Origin: Hyphomonas sp.
GTDB lineage: Bacteria; Pseudomonadota; Alphaproteobacteria; Caulobacterales; Hyphomonadaceae
Assembly (NCBI GenBank): GCA_024743015.1
Contig: JANSXJ010000181.1
Location: 1 to 7,282, forward strand
Direction: 5' to 3'
Length of the DNA: 7,282 nucleotides
Both the position numbers and the translations under genes were made by a program. Each line of letters begins with the position of its first letter. The first letter of the stretch is position 1. This document shows positions 1 to 6,322 of the stretch, one piece after another. Below the pieces are notes generated by a model. The model had not been told where the DNA came from, ran no database searches, and saw nothing but the letters and a program-made list of their open reading frames with translations.

Positions 1-818
1 ACATCGATCTCGCCGAAAGCAGCAATCCGATGCAAACCATGGATTTCCCCGGCGGCGGTGGCTCGATGGGAATGATCAATCTTGGGGACATGCTTGGCAA
101 AGCCATGGGACAGCGCACCAAACGCGTCCGCACCACGGTGGTAGAGGCCTACAAACCGCTGATCGACGAGGAAGCAGACAAGCTGATCGACGAGGACACC
201 ATTGCCCGCGAAGCGGTTCGCGCAGTCGAAGAAGACGGCATCGTGTTCCTGGACGAAATCGACAAAGTGGCGGGCTCTTCCGGCCGCTCAGGCGCCGATG
301 TCAGCCGTGAGGGCGTGCAACGAGACCTGCTTCCCCTGATCGAAGGCACCACGGTTTCAACCAAACGCGGTCCGGTGAAGACGGATCATATCCTGTTTAT
401 TGCCTCCGGCGCATTCCATGTTGCGAAGCCTTCGGACTTGCTGCCAGAACTGCAAGGCCGTCTGCCGATCCGGGTCGAACTTACGGCCCTTACAAGAGAT
501 GATATGCGCCGCATCCTGGTGGAGCCGGAAGCCTCACTCATTCGCCAGCACCAGGCGCTGATGGATGCCGAGAGCGTCACCCTCGAATTTGAAGAAGCCG
601 CAATTGATGCCCTGGCGGACCTGGCCGTGAAGGTGAACGACTCAGTCGAGAATATCGGCGCGAGGCGCTTGCACACGGTCATGGAGCGGTTGCTGGATGA
701 AATAAGCTTCACCGCCTCCGATCGGACTGGCGAAACCGTAACCATCACGGCCGACTATGTCTCTGCGCAGCTTTCTGATCTGGTTGGAAACGCTGATCTG
801 TCCAAGTTTATTCTGTAG
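1..818 (+). CDS. hslU: HslU, ATPase/unfoldase subunit of the HslUV protease (5'-truncated by window)
   Basis: HslU is the AAA+ ring that unfolds substrates and feeds them into the HslV peptidase in the cytoplasm. Only the C-terminal 271 residues are visible (first full codon at position 3), out of the roughly 435-445 usual for the family, so the Walker A loop lies outside the window. The visible part begins in the I-domain, with the glycine-rich [10 protein letters not shown] stretch. It then shows Walker B (VFLDEID, bases 243-263), the sensor-1 strand ([10 protein letters not shown]), the arginine-finger segment ([12 protein letters not shown]) and sensor 2 ([12 protein letters not shown]). 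It ends in the family's conserved tail DLSKFIL, which in known structures docks between HslV subunits. The intact tail means the stop at 816-818 is genuine. hslV is expected upstream, outside the window. The last 11 bases overlap the end of the convergent phosphatase gene. Identification is secure. Confidence 0.97.
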   Translation, partial: IDLAESSNPMQTMDFPGGGGSMGMINLGDMLGKAMGQRTKRVRTTVVEAYKPLIDEEADKLIDEDTIAREAVRAVEEDGIVFLDEIDKVAGSSGRSGADVSREGVQRDLLPLIEGTTVSTKRGPVKTDHILFIASGAFHVAKPSDLLPELQGRLPIRVELTALTRDDMRRILVEPEASLIRQHQALMDAESVTLEFEEAAIDALADLAVKVNDSVENIGARRLHTVMERLLDEISFTASDRTGETVTITADYVSAQLSDLVGNADLSKFIL

Positions 819-2379
819 GCTCTGCCCGCGCCACCAGACCACTGGAATAACCCATGACGTGAAAGATCTCGTTCTGATCCATCACGCCTCGAACCAGTTC
901 TGCGCCGGGGCCGCTGGCAAAGATGGCTACATCTTCCCCGCCATGCGTTTCAGAGCCGAGCGCCACAAGCGTTTGCTGCTGGAAGTCCTTGGCCGTCGTA
1001 TCGACGTCCGTCAGATCCGCGCGCGTGCAATCCTGGCTGCCATCATCATTGCGAACGCAGGCCGTTGATCCATTCGCATAGCCAAGCGTGGTGTAAGGCT
1101 TGCCATCATTGGCCCGAACGACAGAGCCGGTCGCCGCGGTCACTTTGCCAAGGATCGGATTGTTGCGTCGCGGGTAGCCCGCCATGGTCATCGTGTGGCT
1201 GTGATCTGCGGTCACGATGATCAGCGTGTCATCTGCGCTGGTCATTTCCAGGGCTGTCGCCACCGCCTGGTCGAATGCATCAGTGTCTTCGAGCGCCCGC
1301 GCTGCGTTGACGCCATGATGGGCGTGATCGATCCGGCCGCCCTCGACCATCAAGACAAATCCAGCCTCGTCCCGTGACAAGCGGGTGATGGCCGCACGCG
1401 TGAGCTCTGCCAATGACGGCTCGGCCCCAACATCGCCCGGCCGGTCCATCTCGTATTGCATGTGGGACGGCTGGAACAATCCAAGCACGCGGACATCGCT
1501 ATCGAAATCTGTCGCCGCAAACTCAGCGCCATCAAGAACCAGCTTATGGTCGTCGGATTTGGCGGTCCAGGCGACGAGCAAATCGCGTTCGTCCGCCCGC
1601 CTACCCGTCGTCTCAGGATATTCTGGATCGAACGTCTCATCCGTCATGAAGTGTCGACGACCACCGCCCATCACAACCTCAAATCCATCGCCCGCTGACC
1701 AATCAATCAGTTGGGAAGCGATGTCTTTGCAGCCGGTGGAATCGGCGCTGCCAAAGCTTGTATCGTCTTCCCAGCCGCGACTTGCCGATTTGGCGTAGGT
1801 AGAGGCAGGGGTCGCGTGCGTGATACGCGCCGTCGACAATATTCCCGTCGCCAAGCCTTTGCGCTCCGCCAGCTCGAATAGAGTATCGGTCCCGCGCCCC
1901 TCGGCACTGGCGCAATTTCCAAGCGCTGCTTCGGATGTCAGGCCAAGAATGCCGGATCGCGTCTTCACACCAGACACCATAGCCGTCGCGGTCGCGGCGC
2001 TGTCCGGCACCTGATAGTCGTGAGAATAGGTGCGAGAGAGCGCGGCATAAGGCAATTGATCCATGGCCAGCTCATAGCTTTCTCCATCCAGAGCCCGCTT
2101 CTGGCCAGCATAGATCCGCCCCGCAGTGATCGTGGAAATCCCCATGCCATCGCCGACAAAGATGATCACATTTTTCGCTTCCGGAGCGAAATCAGCATCC
2201 ATCCGGCTTTCCACCTCAGAAGCAGCGCGTTTATAATATGCGTCTGTAGATTGCATGGGCAGCGCCCCGCGATCGCTCAGGTCAGGTTCCGAGGCCGGCG
2301 CCTGCAAAACAGTTGTCGTAGAAATCGCGGCGCAGGCCGCAACCAGGGCGACGGCGGAAATGGATATTGCGAGGCGCAT
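808..2379 (-). CDS. phoA: Alkaline phosphatase (PhoA-type), secreted, possibly a lipoprotein
   Basis: This 523-residue protein is a periplasmic or envelope metal-dependent phosphomonoesterase of the PhoA family, releasing phosphate from organic esters. The N-terminus is a hydrophobic export signal with a possible lipobox, VAAC, ending at Cys16. The full active site is present: DGMG (77-80), nucleophile Ser127 in [14 protein letters not shown] (188-192), [13 protein letters not shown] (344-356; Glu346, Asp351 and His355 as metal ligands), TADHSH (390-395; Asp392, His393) and THGGED (478-483; His479). The positions equivalent to E. coli Asp153 and Lys328 appear to be His188 and His352, as in mammalian-type enzymes. 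The ATG is preceded by GAGAG at close spacing. It lies 23 bases after the DMT transporter gene on the same strand and is probably co-transcribed with it. No Pho box is evident in that short gap. Function is confident; the lipoprotein status and the exact symbol are less so. Confidence 0.93.
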   Translation of the reverse strand: MRLAISISAVALVAACAAISTTTVLQAPASEPDLSDRGALPMQSTDAYYKRAASEVESRMDADFAPEAKNVIIFVGDGMGISTITAGRIYAGQKRALDGESYELAMDQLPYAALSRTYSHDYQVPDSAATATAMVSGVKTRSGILGLTSEAALGNCASAEGRGTDTLFELAERKGLATGILSTARITHATPASTYAKSASRGWEDDTSFGSADSTGCKDIASQLIDWSAGDGFEVVMGGGRRHFMTDETFDPEYPETTGRRADERDLLVAWTAKSDDHKLVLDGAEFAATDFDSDVRVLGLFQPSHMQYEMDRPGDVGAEPSLAELTRAAITRLSRDEAGFVLMVEGGRIDHAHHGVNAARALEDTDAFDQAVATALEMTSADDTLIIVTADHSHTMTMAGYPRRNNPILGKVTAATGSVVRANDGKPYTTLGYANGSTACVRNDDGSQDCTRADLTDVDTTAKDFQQQTLVALGSETHGGEDVAIFASGPGAELVRGVMDQNEIFHVMGYSSGLVARAEPTE

Positions 2380-2402
2380 GAAACTCTCTCTGTCTGGATG
2401 GA

Positions 2403-3335
2403 TCAGTCGACGAAAACATTAGCAGGTTCTTTTGGCTGTTTTGAAGACGATTGGCCAGCGCCGCGTTGCGCGATCAGGATACCAATCAGAATCAGGAAAC
2501 CGCCTCCAGCCTGAAGCGGTGCCAGTGGCTCATCGAACAGACGCCAGGATATCGCCGCCGCGACAACCGGCTGAACCAGGACCAGGACGCCTGCGACAGC
2601 TGCGGGCGTGTGCCCAAGCCCGGTAATGATCAGGCCTTGCCCGGCGACCTGTACCGCCAGCGCCAGAAAGAGTGGCACGATGAACCCACTGAGATCGGCC
2701 GGAAAGAAACTCTCACGAAACACAAGTACGAGCAGCCCGGCCACCAGGATTTCGAACGCTGTGAGCCAAAAGATGGTTTCCAGCCCCCCAAGAGTCCGGC
2801 GCGCAACTTTCGCGGCGACGATATAGCATGATACCAGGAGCGCGGCTCCGAGCGCGAGGGCATCGCCGCGAATATCCGCCTTGCCGTCAACACCGCCGCC
2901 AAGTGTGAGCGCACCGGCACCCAACATCGCGACCAGCACGGCCACAAACCAGATCGGAGTTGGGCGCTCCTTCAGGAAGATCCAGGCCGTCAGGCCGACA
3001 CAGACATTTCCGAGATTCACAATGAAGGTTGAATTGGCGACCGTCGTAAATGTCAGCGCCCAATGCCAAAGCCCGATATCCAACGCAAAGCAGACCGCTG
3101 CAATGACCACGAACTTGTTGGGCTTTGCGGGCAGGCGACGCTCGACCAGAATGACCAGAAGAAACAGGATGGGCAGCGCAAATGTGTAGCGCCAGAACGC
3201 GATCGCCTGTGGGCCGAGATCATCCAGCCCCAGACGCAATCCAATCGGAGCGAGACCAATGCAGACACCGCCCATGAATACCAGGAGCGGCCCGAACCAG
3301 ACCGGCAAAGCGGCCGCGGCGTGTTTGTCTGACAT
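2403..3335 (-). CDS. DMT superfamily transporter, EamA family
   Basis: This 310-residue inner-membrane protein has two tandem EamA repeats, at about residues 14-145 and 158-289. Ten hydrophobic helices are predicted by eye, at about 12-35, 43-63, 74-94, 100-120, 128-147, 158-176, 186-206, 216-238, 245-264 and 274-290. Typical family features are FWRYTFALP after helix 1, the run TVANSTFIVNLGNVCVGLTA with the following LKERP at the end of repeat 1, and the equivalent LFDEP at the end of repeat 2. A polar, lysine- and serine-rich tail follows the last helix. Members export or exchange small metabolites such as amino acids or nucleotide precursors, and the substrate cannot be read from sequence. 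The ATG begins one base after the gluQ TAA, and its ribosome-binding site (GGTTGGGG-like) lies inside the end of gluQ, which points to translational coupling. The family call is secure; the substrate is unknown. Confidence 0.92.
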   Translation of the reverse strand: MSDKHAAAALPVWFGPLLVFMGGVCIGLAPIGLRLGLDDLGPQAIAFWRYTFALPILFLLVILVERRLPAKPNKFVVIAAVCFALDIGLWHWALTFTTVANSTFIVNLGNVCVGLTAWIFLKERPTPIWFVAVLVAMLGAGALTLGGGVDGKADIRGDALALGAALLVSCYIVAAKVARRTLGGLETIFWLTAFEILVAGLLVLVFRESFFPADLSGFIVPLFLALAVQVAGQGLIITGLGHTPAAVAGVLVLVQPVVAAAISWRLFDEPLAPLQAGGGFLILIGILIAQRGAGQSSSKQPKEPANVFVD

Positions 3336-3336
3336 A

Positions 3337-4158
3337 TTAGCTGAACCCCAACCGCGAACGGACCTGATTTGCCGTCATACCGTCTGCGCGCAAGCTCGCA
3401 AGCGAAATGCTTTGCTGTCGTTTGGAGAGTTTGTGACCGGTTTCATCGAGGATAAGCGGATGATGCTCATAGACCGGCGCAGACCATCCCATTAGCGCCT
3501 GAAGCAGTGTTTGAACGTGCGGCGCGTCGATCAGATCCTCGCCGCGAATGACCTCCGTGATGCCTTGCAGCGCATCGTCATGGGTAGCGGCGACATGATA
3601 GGCGCTCGGGCTGTCTTTGCGCGCGAGGACAATATCCCCCTCGCGCGCCGGATCTGCCATCCTCGTGACCAGTCCCTCCGCAGTGCGCTCCTGGAACGAC
3701 AGAGCATTCCAGGCATCACCAAGCGCATCCTCACAGGCTGACAGCGACAATCGCCGCGCAAATGGTACGCCGCTGCTGAGAAGCTTTTCTTCCTCATCCA
3801 GCGGGTGCGGTCCCGGACGAAGCGGATCGCTCATCTTCGCCAACTCGGTACGGGTGCGGAAGCATCGATAGGTGAGGCCGCGCCGCGTAAGCGCCTCTAC
3901 AACCGCCCGAAAGTCTGAGAAATGCTCAGATTGCACCCGAACCGGCTCGGGCCAGGACAGACCCAGCCACGCCAGATCCTCATAGATGGCAGTTGTGTAT
4001 TCCGGACGACAGCGTGTGGTGTCGATGTCTTCGATTCGCAACAAGACTTCTCCGCCTGCTTCTGACGCGCGCCGCCAGACCTGTAGCGCCGACGCCGCAT
4101 GCCCCAGATGCAGGTAGTAAGTGGGAGACGGTGCAAACCGGGTCCGAAACGCGCTCAA
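3337..4158 (-). CDS. gluQ: Glutamyl-Q tRNA(Asp) synthetase (GluQ-RS/YadB), atypical
   Basis: GluQ-RS is a truncated relative of glutamyl-tRNA synthetase. It activates glutamate and attaches it to the queuosine at the wobble base of tRNA-Asp, without needing tRNA for activation. The 273 residues cover the catalytic half only, with no anticodon-binding domain, as expected. Seen here are the class I HIGH-type motif HLGH (17-20) after FAPSPT, RIEDIDTTRCRPEY (41-54), VIRGEDLIDAPHVQTLLQAL (203-222) and the KMSKS-type motif HKLSKRQQS (242-250). Two features are odd. The normally invariant Gly after PSPT is Tyr14. The zinc-binding CxC is reduced to a single Cys (Cys99-Phe-Arg101), and the usual downstream YPGxC element is missing. 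The start is TTG, chosen for its AGGGAG Shine-Dalgarno and because FAPSPT then falls at the usual distance from the N-terminus; the frame has a stop upstream with no ATG between. It is probably the first gene of an operon with the transporter and phosphatase. Confidence 0.9.
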   Translation of the reverse strand: MSAFRTRFAPSPTYYLHLGHAASALQVWRRASEAGGEVLLRIEDIDTTRCRPEYTTAIYEDLAWLGLSWPEPVRVQSEHFSDFRAVVEALTRRGLTYRCFRTRTELAKMSDPLRPGPHPLDEEEKLLSSGVPFARRLSLSACEDALGDAWNALSFQERTAEGLVTRMADPAREGDIVLARKDSPSAYHVAATHDDALQGITEVIRGEDLIDAPHVQTLLQALMGWSAPVYEHHPLILDETGHKLSKRQQSISLASLRADGMTANQVRSRLGFS

Positions 4159-4165
4159 CTGTGAT

Positions 4166-4171
4166 CTCCCT
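4166..4171 (-). promoter_or_regulatory. Shine-Dalgarno deciding the TTG start of gluQ
   Basis: On the minus strand AGGGAG lies seven bases upstream of the TTG codon at 4158-4156. No ATG or GTG in this frame lies between the TTG and the upstream in-frame TAG at 4200-4198, so this site fixes the gluQ start. Confidence 0.75.
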
Positions 4172-4266
4172 GACGCAGCTGGAGGGTGAATCCAGCCCTA
4201 ACAGTGATTAGACGTTGCGAGAATGCCTGTCTCTGCGGTATCGGAAGTCTGGTTATCCACATGGCT

Positions 4267-4271
4267 GGAAG
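4267..4271 (+). promoter_or_regulatory. Shine-Dalgarno of the unrecognised membrane protein gene
   Basis: GGAAG is followed by six bases and the ATG at 4278. This supports that ATG over an in-frame TTG 63 bases upstream, which lacks a comparable site. Confidence 0.6.
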
Positions 4272-4277
4272 TACAGT

Positions 4278-5324
4278 ATGCCCACGCAGCTTACCCCTTT
4301 GATCAACTGGTTTGAGACCAGCATTGTCGGCTCACCTCTTTGGAGTGGCCTTGGTCTCGCAGCTGCGGCACTGTTCGGGTTGCTCATGCTCTGGACCCTG
4401 TTCAAACTTGTGGCCCGCGGCGTTCGAAGTGTGTCCGAGACGCTGTCCGGCCGTAAGCGCCGCTCCACTCAGGGCTTTGGCATCGCCGTCGCCCCGATTG
4501 TGGGACCCGGCGGCAGCAAACAGACCAAGGCCGTGATTGCAGCCCTGCAAGAGCATTTGGGCTTGTTCACGTTTGGCTCGCCATTCGAAATCGTCAAAGC
4601 CCCCAGAATCCGCTCGCGAGGCGCAAAAGGCCTCCGCGCCTCCGCCGTTCAGTATCTGGAGCGGTCCTCAACCGATCTCGTCCTCTGGGGTGCCCGTACC
4701 GGCGGCAAGCAGAAAGCATCCGAAGTTGAGATCCTCTCCTGCGCTGGATCACTGGCTCCCGCCGATGCCATGCATTTCGAAGGCTTCTTCCCGCTCCTGA
4801 CGCCGCAGAACCAGGACATCACGTCTCGCGCTGTGGCCTATCTGGTCGCGCGGGCGCTGCAACCGGGTCTCTCCGATGGCAGCGCCTTCAAGGCTGAGAA
4901 GCTGGAACCTGTCGCCGACATCCTGGTCGCCTGTCTGGAAAACCCGGAGGGCACTCAGGAACGCACGCGCCGAACGCTTGAGCACGACTATTCTTCCATG
5001 GCGCTCAACATTGGCGGCGAAACGCATTTGACCCGGGTCGCCAAGCTTCGGCGCCAGAGCCTCAGCTCGGAAGAGAAACTCCCGCCTTCGTTTGAAGTTC
5101 ATGCCCGAATCGATCTCGGCCGCGCCTTGTTGGGGCTCGCAGCGATCAATTTTGACCCGGTCCGCGTCCGCGAAGCGATGGACCATCTCAAGATTGCGGT
5201 CGAAATGCTCAAGTCCGACCAGGTCTTGCAGCTGGCACAGGTCACCAATCAGGCGGTTCAGCAAGGTCAGGCGATGCTCGCCAATCGCAAGCGCTTCTCC
5301 GTCACCGGCGGTTCGACCATCTAG
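4278..5324 (+). CDS. Unrecognised single-pass membrane protein with alpha/beta and TPR-like regions
   Basis: I do not recognise this 348-residue protein as a named family. One strong membrane segment spans about residues 21-46. It is followed by a basic stretch (RGVRSV, then SGRKRRS at 58-63), which by the positive-inside rule places the N-terminus outside and the bulk in the cytoplasm. Residues 67-140 read as alternating strands and helices: GIAVAPIVG, a helix starting [23 protein letters not shown], a helix around [12 protein letters not shown], then TDLVLWGAR. This recalls Rossmann-like or CsgG/FlgO-like ligand-binding folds, but that is inference. Residues 205-340 are mainly helical, and the segment [15 protein letters not shown] plus [14 protein letters not shown] (about 280-311) resembles a tetratricopeptide repeat. 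No catalytic motif is visible. The gene is divergent from gluQ, and its TAG stop shares the palindrome CTAG with the msrA stop. Codon use resembles its neighbours, so recent transfer is not suggested. A role as a membrane-anchored scaffold or sensor is a guess. Confidence 0.85.
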   Translation: MPTQLTPLINWFETSIVGSPLWSGLGLAAAALFGLLMLWTLFKLVARGVRSVSETLSGRKRRSTQGFGIAVAPIVGPGGSKQTKAVIAALQEHLGLFTFGSPFEIVKAPRIRSRGAKGLRASAVQYLERSSTDLVLWGARTGGKQKASEVEILSCAGSLAPADAMHFEGFFPLLTPQNQDITSRAVAYLVARALQPGLSDGSAFKAEKLEPVADILVACLENPEGTQERTRRTLEHDYSSMALNIGGETHLTRVAKLRRQSLSSEEKLPPSFEVHARIDLGRALLGLAAINFDPVRVREAMDHLKIAVEMLKSDQVLQLAQVTNQAVQQGQAMLANRKRFSVTGGSTI

Positions 5325-5977
5325 TCGACCGCATGCGCTCCAGGCATCGGACAGCTCACACCCGTCCCGCCAATACCGCAATATCCACCAGGGTTCTTGG
5401 CGAGATATTGCTGATGATAGTCCTCAGCGGCATAGAACGCGTCGAGCGGTTTGATTTCGGTCGTGATCTCGCCGCGCCCAGCCGCGTTTAGCGCCGCCTG
5501 GTAGGCCGTCTGGCTAGCGCGCACGGCGGCGAGGTCCGCCTCGTCCGAGACATAGATCGCTGACCGATACTGCGTGCCGATATCATTGCCCTGACGCATA
5601 CCCTGGGTTGGGTCGTGGCTCTCCCAGAACAGTTTCAGCAGCGCGTCGAGCGTGACCTGATCGGGATCAAAAACGACGCGCACAACTTCGGTATGGCCGG
5701 TCTGGCCAGAGCAGGTCTCTTCATAGGTTGGATTCGGCGTGTACCCGCCTGCATATCCGACCTGGGTGACAATGACGCCTTCGGTCTCCCAGAAAATCCG
5801 TTCCGCCCCCCAGAAGCATCCAAGCGCAAACGTGATCTCGCGCAATCCATTCTCTGCCGGGGTCGAGAGGTCCCGTCCGTTGACGAAATGCGTGGTCGCG
5901 GTCGGTATCGCGGCAGCGCGGCCCGGTAAGGCGGAGGCGCGATCGGGTAGAGCCAGCGGCTTGCGAGAGAACAACAT
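5321..5977 (-). CDS. msrA: Peptide methionine sulfoxide reductase MsrA
   Basis: MsrA reduces the S-epimer of methionine sulfoxide in proteins and free methionine, with electrons from thioredoxin. The 218-residue product matches the long, E. coli-like subtype. It has an N-terminal extension with ALPGR and a T-H-x-VNG element, then the catalytic motif GCFWG with Cys54. Further matches are [56 protein letters not shown], and [20 protein letters not shown]. Both C-terminal recycling cysteines are present (Cys200 and Cys209). The start chosen is the ATG at 5977-5975, because MLFSRKPL aligns with the E. coli N-terminus and AGGA lies seven bases upstream. An in-frame ATG 66 bases further out would add 22 residues unlike the family. 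It stands alone on its strand, with the tRNA gene upstream in the opposite direction. No signal peptide is seen, so it is cytoplasmic. Confidence 0.95.
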   Translation of the reverse strand: MLFSRKPLALPDRASALPGRAAAIPTATTHFVNGRDLSTPAENGLREITFALGCFWGAERIFWETEGVIVTQVGYAGGYTPNPTYEETCSGQTGHTEVVRVVFDPDQVTLDALLKLFWESHDPTQGMRQGNDIGTQYRSAIYVSDEADLAAVRASQTAYQAALNAAGRGEITTEIKPLDAFYAAEDYHQQYLAKNPGGYCGIGGTGVSCPMPGAHAVD

Positions 5978-5984
5978 TTCAGCA

Positions 5985-5988
5985 TCCT
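5985..5988 (-). promoter_or_regulatory. Shine-Dalgarno deciding the msrA start
   Basis: AGGA on the minus strand, seven bases before the ATG at 5977, selects the shorter msrA start over the ATG at 6043. Confidence 0.6.
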
Positions 5989-6046
5989 GTGTGTGACGGG
6001 TCTGCAGACAATATGGGCGAAGTGCAGCCGACTGCAATGACATGGC

Positions 6047-6074
6047 TTGCGATATTGCTCACCTCAAGTATACA
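6047..6074 (+). promoter_or_regulatory. Sigma70-type promoter of the tRNA-Ser gene
   Basis: TTGCGA (6047-6052) and TATACA (6069-6074) are separated by 16 bases, each matching four of six consensus positions. Initiation would fall near 6081, about five bases before the mature tRNA 5' end, which is the geometry expected for a tRNA promoter. Confidence 0.6.
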
Positions 6075-6085
6075 CCGCCGCTTAC

Positions 6086-6176
6086 GGTGAGGTGGCCGAG
6101 TGGTCGAAGGCGCACGCCTGGAAAGTGTGTAGGCGGTATCCCCGTCTCCAGGGTTCGAATCCCTGTCTCACCGCCA
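6086..6176 (+). tRNA. tRNA-Ser (anticodon GGA)
   Basis: All arms of a class II (long variable arm) tRNA fold. The acceptor stem pairs GGTGAGG (6086-6092) with TCTCACC (6166-6172). The D arm is GCC/GGC around GAGTGGTCGAA. The anticodon stem pairs CACGC (6113-6117) with GTGTG (6125-6129), and the loop CTGGAAA carries GGA at 6120-6122, reading UCC and UCU codons. A 19-base variable arm (6130-6148) is typical of serine tRNAs. The T arm pairs CAGGG with CCCTG around TTCGAAT. The discriminator is G6173, as in serine tRNAs, and CCA (6174-6176) is encoded. It lies between msrA (divergent) and the RimK-type fusion gene (same strand). No clear terminator follows; a GCGC-TGAA-GCGC hairpin at 6190-6201 lacks a T run. 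Confidence 0.97.
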
Positions 6177-6310
6177 TTCATTCCCGGGAGCGCTGAAGCG
6201 CGTTGATCCTTGGGGCGTATCCCACCCGATTGCGTCAACTGAATATGGATTCCAGCGAGAAAACGCTTGCAGTTTATGCGGTTGGCCGTAAAGCGCGCCA
6301 GCGCGATCTT

Positions 6311-6314
6311 GGAG
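6311..6314 (+). promoter_or_regulatory. Shine-Dalgarno of the RimB-RimK fusion gene
   Basis: GGAG followed by eight bases precedes the ATG at 6323. An in-frame ATG at 6245 would add 26 residues but has no purine-rich site before it, so this site favours the shorter start. Confidence 0.6.
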
Positions 6315-6322
6315 AATGCGAA

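Noticed and set aside
834..845. CCAG-ACCA-CTGG hairpin just past the hslU stop as a terminator.
   Set aside because: The stem is only four base pairs and no T run follows.
2020..2514. A 164-codon plus-strand reading frame across the 5' end of the phosphatase gene.
   Set aside because: It is antisense to the signal peptide and catalytic region of a well-supported gene, spans into the transporter gene, and has an arginine- and histidine-rich composition typical of a shadow frame in GC-rich DNA.
4215..4277. A TTG start 63 bases upstream for the unrecognised membrane protein.
   Set aside because: It lacks a good ribosome-binding site, while the ATG at 4278 has GGAAG six bases before it.
4749..5381. 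A 210-codon minus-strand frame inside the unrecognised membrane protein gene.
   Set aside because: The plus-strand frame has the better start, a membrane segment and ordered secondary-structure pattern; the minus-strand frame also overlaps the end of msrA on the same strand and shows no recognisable domain.
5978..6043. A longer msrA start at the ATG in 6043-6041.
   Set aside because: The extra 22 residues do not resemble MsrA N-termini, and the shorter ATG has AGGA at proper spacing and aligns with the E. coli start.
6086..6176. tRNA-Ser as an integration site for a mobile element.
   Set aside because: No integrase, no repeated copy of the tRNA 3' end in the window, and the downstream gene is a housekeeping-type enzyme.
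6190..6201. GCGC-TGAA-GCGC hairpin after tRNA-Ser as a terminator.
   Set aside because: It is a short stem and the downstream bases have no T tract, so it may be chance in GC-rich sequence.
6267..6294. TTGCAG-N16-TAAAGC as a promoter for the RimB-RimK fusion.
   Set aside because: Each box matches only three of six consensus positions, no better than chance.
6245..6322. An in-frame ATG that would extend the RimB-RimK fusion by 26 residues.
   Set aside because: It has no Shine-Dalgarno, and family proteins begin near the GWxEW motif, which fits the ATG at 6323 with GGAG upstream. It is not fully excluded.
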